A stretch of 40,944 bases of DNA, from the NCBI GenBank assembly GCA_026126165.1, contig JAHCJR010000024.1, positions 1 to 40,944 on the forward strand, given 5' to 3'. The notes below the pieces were generated by a model. It ran no database searches. It was not told the origin of the DNA and saw only the letters and a list, made by a program, of their open reading frames with translations. The stretch is from Alphaproteobacteria bacterium. Its GTDB lineage: Bacteria > Pseudomonadota > Alphaproteobacteria > Ferrovibrionales > Ferrovibrionaceae. This document shows, in pieces, positions 23,410-31,987 of this stretch (the stretch's first letter is position 1; every line of letters begins with the position of its first letter). The position numbers were made by a program, and so were the translations under genes.

Positions 23410-23431
23410 TTCGTGAATTTTCATTCGCGAA
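23410..23431. promoter_or_regulatory. Paired 8-mers TTCGTGAA and TTCGCGAA
   Basis: TTCGTGAA (23410-23417) and the palindrome TTCGCGAA (23424-23431) lie 14 bases apart, start to start, in an AT-rich patch between the GMC gene and the histidine kinase gene. They could be half-sites of a regulator. The evidence is position and repetition only. Confidence 0.2.
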
Positions 23432-23497
23432 CATGTGACCACTAACAATTCTGGCCTTGGTTATCATCGAGCCCACGCCATCGCCCGAGCGGCAATC

Positions 23498-24991
23498 ATG
23501 GCGGCTTTCTGGGGCAGGTCGGTGAAACTGAATATTGACGGCGCGCTCTTGGGCAGCCCATCCCTGACGGACCACGAGGCAGAGGTTCAGGCCGACGTCA
23601 ACGAGTTGCTGGCGGAACGCCGCCGCGCCCGTCCGCTCTTGGCCCAGCCATTCGGCGCGTTCCTGGTCGGCGTCGCGATGTGGAGCGAGGCGACGAAGCT
23701 CGCGCTCGTCACCCTCTTCTGCACCATGACGCTGGTGACCCTGGCGAACTACCTGATCCTGATCTTCTATTTTCGCGATGAGGCGCGCCGAAGCCGGGTA
23801 CCGGTCTGGCGGGGATGGATGATCGGGGGCGTTGCCGGCACCGGGCTGGCCTGGGGCCTCGGCATCTGGTTTGTCAGTCTGACGGATCCGGTTGCCAACC
23901 AGTTTGGCCTGATCGCCCTGGCGGCGGTGGTGGGCACCGGTGGCATCGCCTTTTCGGTCATGCCCGCCGCCAGCATCAGCTTTGTATGGCTTTCCCTGTT
24001 GCCGAGCGTCGCCCAGTCGGTCCTCGGCTTCTTCACGGTGCGCGAGCTGACCGGCACCGACGTCGCGCTGGGGCCGCTTTTCGTCGCTTACGGCCTGATG
24101 ATGACCGGCTCATGCCTGCGCTCGGGGCGCGATCTGCGTCAGCTCATGCTCCGCCACCGGGAGGCCGTAACGGCGGAGGGGCGGCTGGAGCGGCAGGTCC
24201 AGGCGCGCACCCGCGACCTTGAGGCGCGCACCTACGAACTGCTGCTCGAACGGGACCGGGCGATCGCCGCGAGCCGCGCCAAGACGCAGTTTCTGGCCAG
24301 CATCAGCCATGAGTTCCGCACCCCGCTCAACTCGATCCTTGGCTTCGCCGAGACCATGCGCATGCGGCTGTTCGGCAGCCTCGGCAACGCGCGCTACGAG
24401 CAGTATGCGGAAGACATCTTCCAGAGCGGCCGCCAGTTGCAGGAGATTCTGGACGGGCTGGTGGCCCTGTCGCATATCGAAGGCGGCCGCTTCGTCGCCA
24501 AGCGCGAGCCGGTCGATCTCGCCCGTGTGGTGGAGGATTGCCTCCGCGATCATTCCCAACTCGCCGAAAGCCGGTCGGCGAAGGTCGATATCGGGATCGC
24601 CGAGGATGCGCGCATGCTGACCGCCGATTCCAGGGCACTGCGCCTGATCCTCGGCAACCTGCTTTCGAACGCCCTCCGTTTCGGCGGCGAACGGGGAGAG
24701 GTGCAGATCGCCGCCCGGCTCGAGGCCGGCGAAACGGTCTGCATCTACGTGGCCGATCGCGGCGCCGGCATGAGCGAGGAGCAGATCTCCCTGGCCCTCG
24801 AACCCTATCAGCAGATCGACAACCTTCTGGCACGTCGGCGCAAGGGCGCCGGCCTCGGTCTGCCGATCGTGCGGGCTCTCGTCGACTTGCATGGCGGACG
24901 TTTCGGCATCGACAGCGCGCCGGGGCGGGGCACCAGGGTCGAAGTGCGGCTCCCGCGCGAACCTCTCCGGCCGGCGCGGAACGCGGCGTAA
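23498..24991 (+). CDS. Membrane-bound sensor histidine kinase
   Basis: The roughly 497-residue protein has about six membrane segments (residues 60-205) without a large periplasmic loop, then a coiled linker and a HisKA-HATPase core. The H-box SHEFRTPLNSILGF contains the phospho-acceptor His271. The N-box reads LGNLLSNALRFGG, G1 is DRGAGMS and G2 is KGAGLGLPIV. It would autophosphorylate and signal to a response regulator, but no response regulator gene is adjacent, so it is an orphan. The ATG at 23498 is preferred; a GTG at 23435 in frame adds 21 residues but has no ribosome site. The hairpin at 25000-25026 follows closely. Confidence 0.86.
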   Translation: MAAFWGRSVKLNIDGALLGSPSLTDHEAEVQADVNELLAERRRARPLLAQPFGAFLVGVAMWSEATKLALVTLFCTMTLVTLANYLILIFYFRDEARRSRVPVWRGWMIGGVAGTGLAWGLGIWFVSLTDPVANQFGLIALAAVVGTGGIAFSVMPAASISFVWLSLLPSVAQSVLGFFTVRELTGTDVALGPLFVAYGLMMTGSCLRSGRDLRQLMLRHREAVTAEGRLERQVQARTRDLEARTYELLLERDRAIAASRAKTQFLASISHEFRTPLNSILGFAETMRMRLFGSLGNARYEQYAEDIFQSGRQLQEILDGLVALSHIEGGRFVAKREPVDLARVVEDCLRDHSQLAESRSAKVDIGIAEDARMLTADSRALRLILGNLLSNALRFGGERGEVQIAARLEAGETVCIYVADRGAGMSEEQISLALEPYQQIDNLLARRRKGAGLGLPIVRALVDLHGGRFGIDSAPGRGTRVEVRLPREPLRPARNAA

Positions 24992-24999
24992 ACATGAAA

Positions 25000-25026
25000 A
25001 CGGCGGAACCCGGAAGGTTCCGCCGT
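25000..25026. terminator. Bidirectional hairpin between convergent genes
   Basis: A perfect 11-base stem (ACGGCGGAACC at 25000-25010, GGTTCCGCCGT at 25016-25026) encloses a five-base loop. Its 5' flank is AAAA, so on the minus strand the stem is followed by TTTTCATGTTT, a fair intrinsic terminator for the 3-hydroxybutyrate dehydrogenase gene. On the plus strand the tail is weaker (CTCATTCATT). Confidence 0.75.
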
Positions 25027-25143
25027 CTCATTCATTGGGGCCTAACTGCGCCGACCCGAGCCTGACCGCGAGACTGCCGTCGATACGGAGCAGGGTCAAA
25101 GTCAAAAGGCCGCGGGTCCGGGCGGGCGTTCCAGGTCCGCGCC

Positions 25144-25929
25144 TTAGCGGGCCGTCCAGCCGCCATCGACCGGGATGGCGACGCCGGTCAGTTGCGCGGC
25201 ATCGTCGCTCGCCAGGAAGACGGCGAGCCCGCCAAGCTGCTCGGTCGTTACGAACTGCTTCGAGGGCTGTTTTTCGCTCAGCAGGTCGACCACCGCCTCT
25301 TCGTAGGGGATGTTCTTTTCCTTGGCGATGGCTTCGATCTGCTTCTCGACCAGCGGGGTGCGCACCCAGCCGGGGCAGATCGAATTGCAGGTGATGCCAT
25401 GCTCGCAATATTCCAGCGCCACCACCTTCGAAAAGCCGATCAAGCCGTGCTTGGCCGCGGTGTAGGCGGATTTCTTGGTCGAGCCGATCAGGCCGTGCAC
25501 CGAGGCGATATTGATGATGCGGCCCCACTTGCGGTCCTTCATGCCCGGCAGGACCCGCCGCGTCAGGTCGAAGATCGAGCTGAGATTGACCTCCAGCACC
25601 TCGTTCCACTTGTCGAGCGGGAATTCGGCCACCTTGGAGACATACTGGATACCCGCATTGTTGATCAGCACGTCGACCTTGCCGAAGGCGCGGACGGTTT
25701 CGTCCACCAGCCGGCCGCGATCGGCCTCCTTGGTCATGTCGGCCGAGCAGTAGGCAAGCCGGGCGCCGGTCTCGGCCTTGATCTCGTTCAACAGCTTTTC
25801 GGCCTCCGCCGGCTGGCGGGAGCCGTTCAGCATGACATCCGCTCCCGCGGCCGCCATGCGCCGGGCGATCCCGAGGCCGATGCCGCTGGTCGAGCCGGTG
25901 ACGATCGCCGATTTGCCTTTGAGAATCAT
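25144..25929 (-). CDS. bdhA: 3-hydroxybutyrate dehydrogenase (SDR)
   Basis: The 261-residue short-chain dehydrogenase has TGSTSGIG at 11-18, NNAGIQYVS near 90, the active Ser-Tyr-Lys set (IASVHG, YTAAKHG) and SICPGWVRTPLVEKQI, which is typical of bacterial 3-hydroxybutyrate dehydrogenases with their substrate-binding Gln, His and Trp positions. It interconverts (R)-3-hydroxybutyrate and acetoacetate with NAD, mainly for poly-3-hydroxybutyrate turnover. Start at the ATG at 25927-25929 after AGAGGGGG. The longer upstream frame is rejected. Single gene ending at the hairpin 25000-25026. Confidence 0.9.
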   Translation of the reverse strand: MILKGKSAIVTGSTSGIGLGIARRMAAAGADVMLNGSRQPAEAEKLLNEIKAETGARLAYCSADMTKEADRGRLVDETVRAFGKVDVLINNAGIQYVSKVAEFPLDKWNEVLEVNLSSIFDLTRRVLPGMKDRKWGRIINIASVHGLIGSTKKSAYTAAKHGLIGFSKVVALEYCEHGITCNSICPGWVRTPLVEKQIEAIAKEKNIPYEEAVVDLLSEKQPSKQFVTTEQLGGLAVFLASDDAAQLTGVAIPVDGGWTAR

Positions 25930-26056
25930 CTGAACCCCCTCTACCGACATCCCCCCGATGGGACTTGTCGAACCGCTAGGAACTTGCCCCAATGCCGGGC
26001 GAGCGTCCAGCCCGACGCGATGACAAGCCCGTGAATCACATGCCACCGGGGGTGGT

Positions 26057-27235
26057 TCAGCGGGATAGCTCCCGCATTGCCCGCTCCAGCCCGCCCAGGG
26101 TCAGGGGATACATCCGGTCGGTCATGAGCTGGCGAATGACCTGGATCGAGGGAGTGTGCTCCCAATATTTCTCGGGCACCGGGTTGAGCCAGGCGACCTT
26201 CGGGTAGATCGTGGTCACCCGCTGCAGCCAGGCCTGGCCCGCTTCCTCGTTCCAGTGCTCGACGCTGCCGCCGGGATAGACGATCTCGTAAGGGCTCATG
26301 GTCGCGTCGCCGACGAAGATCACCTTGTAATCGTGCCCGTATTTGTGGAGCACGTCCCAGGTCGGCAGGAACTCCGAGTGCCGGCGGCGATTGTCCTTCC
26401 ACAGCTTCTCGTACAGACAGTTGTGGAAATAGAAGAATTCCATGTGCTTGAACTCGGTCCGCGCCGCCGAGAACAGCTCCTCGCAGACGCGGATGTGGTC
26501 GTCCATCGAGCCGCCGATGTCGAACAGCAGCAGCACCTTCACCTTGTTGCGGCGTTCCGGCACCATCTTCAGGTCCAGATACCCGGCATTGTTGGCGGTC
26601 GAGCGGATCGTGTCCGGCAGGTCCAGTTCCAGTTCGGCGCCGTCGCGCGCGAACTGGCGCAGCCGGCGCAGCGCCACCTTGATGTTGCGCGTGCCGAGCT
26701 CCACCGTGTCGTCGAGATTGCGGTATTCGCGTTTGTCCCAGACCTTGACGGCCCGGCGGTTGCGCGACTTGTCCTGGCCGATGCGCACCCCTTCCGGATT
26801 GTAGCCATAGGCGCCGAAGGGCGAGGTCCCGGCGGTGCCGATCCATTTCGAGCCGCCCTGGTGGCGGCCCTTCTGCTCCTCCAGACGCTTTTTCAGCGTC
26901 TCCATGAGCTTTTCCCAGCCGCCGAGCGCCTCGATCATCTTCTTCTCGTCCTCGGTCAGCACCTTTTCGGCCAGCTTGCGCAACCACTCTTCCGGGATCT
27001 CGGCGGTGGTTTCCTCGGAAAGGAACTCGAGGCCGTTGAAGCACTTGCCGAAGACCCGGTCGAACTTGTCCAGGTTGCGTTCGTCCTTCACCAGGCAGGC
27101 GCGGGAGAGGAAGTAGAAATCCTCGACCTTGTGGTCCGCCACGCCCTCGCGCATGGCCTCGAGCAAGGTCAGGTACTCGCGCAGGGAAGCCGGGACCTTG
27201 GCCTGCCGCAATTCGAGGAAGAAGTTGATGAACAT
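26057..27235 (-). CDS. VWA-domain protein of the CoxE type
   Basis: The 392-residue protein has an N-terminal helical region and a C-terminal von Willebrand A-like domain. The metal-ion adhesion motif is D239-I-G-G-S243 (DxGxS, where canonical is DxSxS). The rest of the domain is recognisable by FFYFHNCLYEKLW, VIFVGDATMSPYE and a final MTDRMYPLTLGGLERAM. CoxE-type VWA proteins pair with MoxR ATPases as chaperone-like complexes that fit metal cofactors or remodel partner proteins. It lies 22 bases downstream of the MoxR gene. The target protein is not known and no obvious client lies beside it. Confidence 0.88.
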   Translation of the reverse strand: MFINFFLELRQAKVPASLREYLTLLEAMREGVADHKVEDFYFLSRACLVKDERNLDKFDRVFGKCFNGLEFLSEETTAEIPEEWLRKLAEKVLTEDEKKMIEALGGWEKLMETLKKRLEEQKGRHQGGSKWIGTAGTSPFGAYGYNPEGVRIGQDKSRNRRAVKVWDKREYRNLDDTVELGTRNIKVALRRLRQFARDGAELELDLPDTIRSTANNAGYLDLKMVPERRNKVKVLLLFDIGGSMDDHIRVCEELFSAARTEFKHMEFFYFHNCLYEKLWKDNRRRHSEFLPTWDVLHKYGHDYKVIFVGDATMSPYEIVYPGGSVEHWNEEAGQAWLQRVTTIYPKVAWLNPVPEKYWEHTPSIQVIRQLMTDRMYPLTLGGLERAMRELSR

Positions 27236-27257
27236 CGCCTTCGGTCCCGCCGGCGTT

Positions 27258-28109
27258 TCAGTTGCCGCCGCGCTCGCGCCGGGCGATGAAGGCCAGCCGC
27301 TCGAACAGATGCACGTCCTGCTCGTTCTTGAGCAGCGCGCCGTGCAGCGGCGGGATCAGCTTGGAGCTGTCCTTGCTGCGCAGCGCGTCCGGCGGAATGT
27401 CCTCGACCATCAGAAGCTTCAGCCAGTCGAGCAGCTCCGAGGTCGAGGGCTTCTTCTTCAGGCCCGGCGTCTCGCGGATGTCGTAGAAGATGTTGAGCGC
27501 CTCCCGCACCAGCTCCTTCTGGATGCCGGGGAAATGCACGTCCACGATCTGTTGCATCGTCTCGCGATCGGGGAAGCGTATGTAGTGGAAGAAGCACCGG
27601 CGCAGGAACGCGTCGGGAAGTTCCTTCTCGTTGTTGGAGGTGATGATGACCACCGGGCGGTTGACGGCCTGCACCGTCTCGCGCGTCTCGTAGACGTAGA
27701 ACTCCATCCGGTCCAGTTCGAGCAGCAGGTCGTTCGGGAACTCGATATCCGCCTTGTCCACCTCGTCGATCAGCAGGACCGGGCGCTCGGGCGCGGTGAA
27801 GGCTTCCCACAGTTTGCCCTTGTGAATGTAATTCCGCACGTCCTGGACCCGTGCGTCGCCAAGCTGGCTGTCGCGCAGGCGGGAGACGGCGTCGTATTCG
27901 TAAAGGCCCTGTTGCGCCTTGGTGGTCGACTTGATGTGCCAGGTGATGAGCGGCCGGCTGAGCGCCTTGGCGATCTCGTGGGCCAGAACGGTCTTGCCGG
28001 TGCCCGGCTCCCCCTTCACCAGGAGGGGACGTTCCAGGGTTATGGCGGCATTCACCGCCACGTTGAGATCCTCGGTGGCGACGTAACTGTCGGTTCCAGA
28101 AAATTTCAT
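27258..28109 (-). CDS. MoxR-family AAA+ ATPase
   Basis: The 283-residue ATPase has Walker A GEPGTGKT at 33-40, Walker B LLIDEVDKAD at 112-121, sensor-1 VIITSNNEKELPDAFLRRCFFHY and an arginine finger region within it. MoxR ATPases act with VWA proteins on maturation of enzyme complexes. The start is taken at the ATG at 28107-28109 (MKFSGTDSYV); an earlier ATG at 28125-28127 adds six residues without a ribosome site. Divergent from the peptide-type binding-protein gene across 257 bases. Confidence 0.88.
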   Translation of the reverse strand: MKFSGTDSYVATEDLNVAVNAAITLERPLLVKGEPGTGKTVLAHEIAKALSRPLITWHIKSTTKAQQGLYEYDAVSRLRDSQLGDARVQDVRNYIHKGKLWEAFTAPERPVLLIDEVDKADIEFPNDLLLELDRMEFYVYETRETVQAVNRPVVIITSNNEKELPDAFLRRCFFHYIRFPDRETMQQIVDVHFPGIQKELVREALNIFYDIRETPGLKKKPSTSELLDWLKLLMVEDIPPDALRSKDSSKLIPPLHGALLKNEQDVHLFERLAFIARRERGGN

Positions 28110-28366
28110 GCAACGGTTCCCGGGCATTTGGCTTGCGATGGCTGCGGGGGAAGGTATTAGCCGCTGCCGCCGCTGGCAAGTGCCGCCGCCGCAGGGCTGC
28201 CGTTCGCCTGGAGTGGGCGAGGGAGCAAGGTCGAACCGGGCATATCGCTCCCTTCGCCTTCCGGCCTAGGTAGATATTCTGCTCGTGACAAGCGGAGGGG
28301 TTAAATCTAGTTTCTCGGCTATCTGCCGGGGGGAGGTTCCGGCGACCAAGATGGGAGCATGTATTC

Positions 28367-29962
28367 ATGACACGTTCATTCGTGAAGTTCGCCGCTGTCC
28401 TGATGGCCGGCACGATGCTGGCCGGGGTGGCGGAGGCGCGGACCCTGAAATGGGCGCGCTCGGGTGATTCGCTCACCCTCGACCCGCATGCGCAGAATGA
28501 GGGCCCGACCTCGACGCTCGCGCACCAGATCTACGAGCCGCTGGTGACACGCAAGGTCGATGGCGGTCTGGAGCCGACGCTCGCCACTTCCTGGCGCATC
28601 CTGCCCGACGATCCGACGGTGTGGGAATTCAAGCTGCGCCAGGGCGTGAAGTTCCACAATGGCAATCCCTTCAACGCCGACGACGTGGTCTTTTCGGTCG
28701 AGCGCGTGATGTCGCCGACCTCCGACTTCAAGGGCCTCTGGGCCTCGGTCGAATCGGTGAAGAAGGTCGACGACTACACGGTCCATATCAAGACCAAGGG
28801 TCCGAACCCGATCCTGATCCAGAACATGACCAACACGTTCATGATGGACAAGGAATGGACCACGGCCAACAAGGCCGAGAAGGTGCAGGACTTCAAGAAC
28901 AAGGAAGAGAACTTCGCGGTCCGTAATGCCAACGGCACCGGCGCCTTCCAGCTCGTCTCGCGCGAGCCGGACGTGCGCACAGTCCTGCGCCGCAACGATG
29001 CCTACTGGGGCAAGGGCAAGGTCCCGCTCGAGGTGAGCGAGATCGTCTATTCCCCGGTCAAGGCCGACGCGACCCGAATCGCCGCCATGCTCTCGGGCGA
29101 GGTCGATTTCGTGCAGGACGTGCCGGTGCAGGATATTCAGCGCCTGAAGTCCCAGTCGGGCGTCAAGGTGAACGAGGGACCGGAGAACCGCACGATCTTC
29201 CTCGGCATGGATGTGGGCTCGGCCGAACTGAGAAGTTCCGACCAGAAGGGCAAGAACCCGTTCGCCGACAAGCGGGTCCGCCAGGCGATGAGCATGGCGA
29301 TCAATCGCGATGCCATCCAGCGGGTGGTGATGCGCGGCCAGTCGCGGCCGACCGGCACCATCGCGCCGCCCTTCATCGACGGCTTCACGCCGGAGATGGG
29401 CAAGCCGCCTGCCTACGACGTCGCCAAGGCCAAGGCGATGCTGGCGGCGGCCGGCTACCCGAACGGCTTTTCGGTGACCCTTAACTGCCCGAACGACCGT
29501 TACCTCAATGACGAAGGCATCTGTCAGGCGGTGGTCGGCATGCTGGGCCAGATCGGCATCAAGATCAACCTGGTGGCCCAGTCGAAGTCGATCCACTTCC
29601 CGCTGATCCAGAAGAACCCGCCGGAGACGCAGTTCTACCTGCTCGGCTGGGGCGTGCCGCCCTTCGATTCCGACTACATCTTCACCTTCCTCTATCACAC
29701 CCGGGAAGGTGCGCGTGGCGGCTGGAATGCCATCGGCCTCTCCGACAAGGCGCTGGATGCGAAGATCCAGTCGCTGGCCTCCGAGACCAATCTGGCCAAG
29801 CGCAAGGCGACGGTGGCGGATATCTGGGCCAAGCTGCAGGATGAGACCTACTACATCCCGCTGCACGACCAGCTCCTCGCCTATGCGATGAAGCCGGAGA
29901 TCAACATCCCGGTCCATCCGGACAACACTGTCTGGATCAAGTACGTGTCGTTCAAGAAGTAG
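28367..29962 (+). CDS. Peptide/nickel-type ABC importer, substrate-binding protein
   Basis: The 531-residue protein has a signal peptide of about 24 residues (ending AGVAEA) and the family-5 binding-protein fold. SLTLDPHAQNEGPTSTL, ANGTGAFQLVSREPDVRTVLRRNDAYWG and a C-terminal NIPVHPDNTVWIKY are typical. Ligands of this family include peptides, opines, sugars and nickel; the sequence does not tell which. The ATG follows GGGAGCATGTATTC. It is upstream of two permease genes, with a very strong hairpin in between (29976-30009). The two ATPase genes of a complete importer are absent from the window. Confidence 0.92.
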   Translation: MTRSFVKFAAVLMAGTMLAGVAEARTLKWARSGDSLTLDPHAQNEGPTSTLAHQIYEPLVTRKVDGGLEPTLATSWRILPDDPTVWEFKLRQGVKFHNGNPFNADDVVFSVERVMSPTSDFKGLWASVESVKKVDDYTVHIKTKGPNPILIQNMTNTFMMDKEWTTANKAEKVQDFKNKEENFAVRNANGTGAFQLVSREPDVRTVLRRNDAYWGKGKVPLEVSEIVYSPVKADATRIAAMLSGEVDFVQDVPVQDIQRLKSQSGVKVNEGPENRTIFLGMDVGSAELRSSDQKGKNPFADKRVRQAMSMAINRDAIQRVVMRGQSRPTGTIAPPFIDGFTPEMGKPPAYDVAKAKAMLAAAGYPNGFSVTLNCPNDRYLNDEGICQAVVGMLGQIGIKINLVAQSKSIHFPLIQKNPPETQFYLLGWGVPPFDSDYIFTFLYHTREGARGGWNAIGLSDKALDAKIQSLASETNLAKRKATVADIWAKLQDETYYIPLHDQLLAYAMKPEINIPVHPDNTVWIKYVSFKK

Positions 29963-29975
29963 CACGGCGCGACAG

Positions 29976-30009
29976 CGGCCCGGCGCGGACAATGATCCGC
30001 GCCGGGCCG
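29976..30009 (+). repeat. Perfect 14-base-pair hairpin between binding-protein and permease genes
   Basis: CGGCCCGGCGCGGA (29976-29989) pairs with TCCGCGCCGGGCCG (29996-30009) around the loop CAATGA, 14 bases after the stop of the binding-protein gene. No T-run follows (tail TCCTGCCGG), so this is more likely a 3' RNA stabiliser or partial attenuator than a strong terminator. The same arrangement is seen at 14195-14221. Confidence 0.6.
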
Positions 30010-30056
30010 TCCTGCCGGTCCCGTTCGTGGCTCCGACGCTCAGGCCGGATCCTGTC

Positions 30057-31046
30057 ATGCTCAGTTACGTTGTCAGATCGCTCCTGCAGGGCATCGCCGT
30101 CATGTTGGTGGTGGCGGCCCTCGCCTTTTCCATGTTCCGCTTCGTCGGCGATCCGGTCGTCAACATGGTTGGCCAGGAAGCCAGCCAGCAGGATCGTCAG
30201 GAACTCACTGAACGGCTCGGCCTCAACGATCCGATCCCAACTCAGTTCCTGCGCTTCGTCACGAATGCGGCGCAGGGTGATTTCGGCATTTCCTTCCGAC
30301 AGCAGCGCAAGGTATCCGACGTGATGCTGGAACGCCTGCCGGCGACGATCGAGCTGGCGCTGCTGTCGGCGATCTTCGCCACCGTCGTCGGCACCGTGCT
30401 GGGCGTCTATACCGCGATGCGCCGCGACGGCGTGCTCTCGAACGCGCTGATGAGCCTGTCGCTGGTCGGCGTCTCGTTGCCGACCTTCCTGATCGGCATC
30501 GGGCTGATCTATCTCTTCGCCGTGGTGCTCGGCTGGCTGCCGACCTTCGGGCGGGGCTCGCCGGTCAAGATCGGCTGGTGGTCGACCGGCCTCACCACCT
30601 GGGACGGGCTGAAGCGGCTGATCCTGCCGACACTGACCCTCGGTCTCTTCCAGCTCACGCTGATCATGCGGCTCGTGCGCTCCCAGATGCTGGAGATCAT
30701 GAGCACTGATTATGTGCGCTTCGCCCGTGCCCGCGGCATACCGGAAAAGACGATCCGCTATCGCCATGCGCTCAAGAATGCGCTGGTGCCCGTCATCACC
30801 ATTGCCGGCCTGCAGCTCGGCAGCGTGATCGCCTTCGCCATCGTCACGGAGACCGTTTTCCAGTGGCCCGGCCTCGGCGCCCTGTTCGTCAACGCGGTGC
30901 AGTTCGCCGATGTGCCGGTCATGGCCGCCTACCTGATCTTCGTCGCCTTCGTCTTCGTCGTGGTCAACCTGCTGGTGGACCTGGCTTACGTCGCACTCGA
31001 CCCGCGCATCGCGCTCGGCGCGCCGAGGGGGGGTGAGGCACGATGA
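30057..31046 (+). CDS. Peptide-type ABC importer permease (DppB-like)
   Basis: The 329-residue permease shows six membrane segments and the family EAA-like loop near KNALVPVITIAG. The N-terminal block SYVVRSLLQGIAVMLVVAALAF and the RLGLNDPIPTQFLRF region match DppB/OppB. The ATG at 30057 is chosen to begin MLSYVVRSLL; a longer frame adds ten residues through the spacer. It overlaps the next permease gene by four bases (ATGA). Confidence 0.9.
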   Translation: MLSYVVRSLLQGIAVMLVVAALAFSMFRFVGDPVVNMVGQEASQQDRQELTERLGLNDPIPTQFLRFVTNAAQGDFGISFRQQRKVSDVMLERLPATIELALLSAIFATVVGTVLGVYTAMRRDGVLSNALMSLSLVGVSLPTFLIGIGLIYLFAVVLGWLPTFGRGSPVKIGWWSTGLTTWDGLKRLILPTLTLGLFQLTLIMRLVRSQMLEIMSTDYVRFARARGIPEKTIRYRHALKNALVPVITIAGLQLGSVIAFAIVTETVFQWPGLGALFVNAVQFADVPVMAAYLIFVAFVFVVVNLLVDLAYVALDPRIALGAPRGGEAR

Positions 31047-31987
31047 GCCAGGCGCCCGCCATGAGCCGCATCTCGGCGCGCTTCGCGCGCTTTCTCGACT
31101 CGGACTTCTTCTTTTCCTACCGAAACTCGCCGGTGGCGATCGTCGCTTCGTTCCTGACCGTAACCTTGATCCTGGCGGCGCTTTTTGCTCCCGTCCTCAC
31201 GCCGCAGAACCCGTTCAACCCGGCCGAACTCAATCTGATGGACGGGCTGACGCATCCGATGCAGGCCGGCCTGGGTTCCAACCGCGTTTTCTGGCTCGGC
31301 GCCGACGAACAGGGGCGGGATGTGTTCTCGGCCCTGCTCTATGGCAGCCGGGTTTCGCTTTTCGTAGGCTTCGCCTCCACCATCTTCTCGGCTTTTCTGG
31401 GCGTCACGCTCGGCGTTCTAGCGGGCTATTTCGGCGGCCGGACCGATGCGCTCATCATGCGCGTGACCGACGTGCAGCTCTCCTTCCCCGCGATCCTGGT
31501 GGCCTTGCTGGTCTTCGGCGTGGCGCGCGGCGTCATACCGCCGGAATTCCAGGAGCGGGTGGCCCTCTGGGTCATGGTGGTGGCGCTGGGCCTCGCCAAT
31601 TGGGCGCAGTATGCCCGCACGGTGCGCGCCTCGACCCTGGTCGAGCGGCAGAAGGATTACGTCTCGGCGGCGCGCATCATCGGCCGCTCGCCGGCGCCGA
31701 TCATGGCAAAGCATGTGCTGCCCAACGTCGCCGGCCCGGTCTTCGTCATCGCCACCATCAACCTGGCATTGGCGATCCTGGAAGAAGCGACGCTCTCCTT
31801 CCTCGGCGCCGGCCTGCCGGTGACGCAGCCCTCGCTGGGCACCCTGATCCGCTTCGGCCAGCAGCAGCTCTTCTCCGGCGAATGGTGGATCCTGGTCTTC
31901 CCGGCGCTGATGCTCATCACGCTCGCCCTTTCCATCAACCTTCTGGGCGACTGGCTCAGGGACGCGCTAGATCCGAAGATAAAATAG
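31043..31987 (+). CDS. Peptide-type ABC importer permease (DppC-like)
   Basis: The 314-residue permease has the DppC pattern: an N-terminal tail, one segment (PVAIVASFLTVTLILAALFAP), then WLGADEQGRDVFSALLYGSRVSLFVG and the later EEATLSFLGAGLP. About six membrane segments are visible. Its ATG overlaps the DppB-like stop. Its 3' end overlaps the convergent pdeM gene by 32 bases. With the upstream genes it forms an importer that lacks ATPase genes here. Confidence 0.92.
   Translation: MSQAPAMSRISARFARFLDSDFFFSYRNSPVAIVASFLTVTLILAALFAPVLTPQNPFNPAELNLMDGLTHPMQAGLGSNRVFWLGADEQGRDVFSALLYGSRVSLFVGFASTIFSAFLGVTLGVLAGYFGGRTDALIMRVTDVQLSFPAILVALLVFGVARGVIPPEFQERVALWVMVVALGLANWAQYARTVRASTLVERQKDYVSAARIIGRSPAPIMAKHVLPNVAGPVFVIATINLALAILEEATLSFLGAGLPVTQPSLGTLIRFGQQQLFSGEWWILVFPALMLITLALSINLLGDWLRDALDPKIK

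Noticed and set aside
26043-26055. Small hairpin CCACC-GGG-GGTGG after the VWA gene as a terminator
   Set aside because: The stem has only five pairs and no T-run follows.
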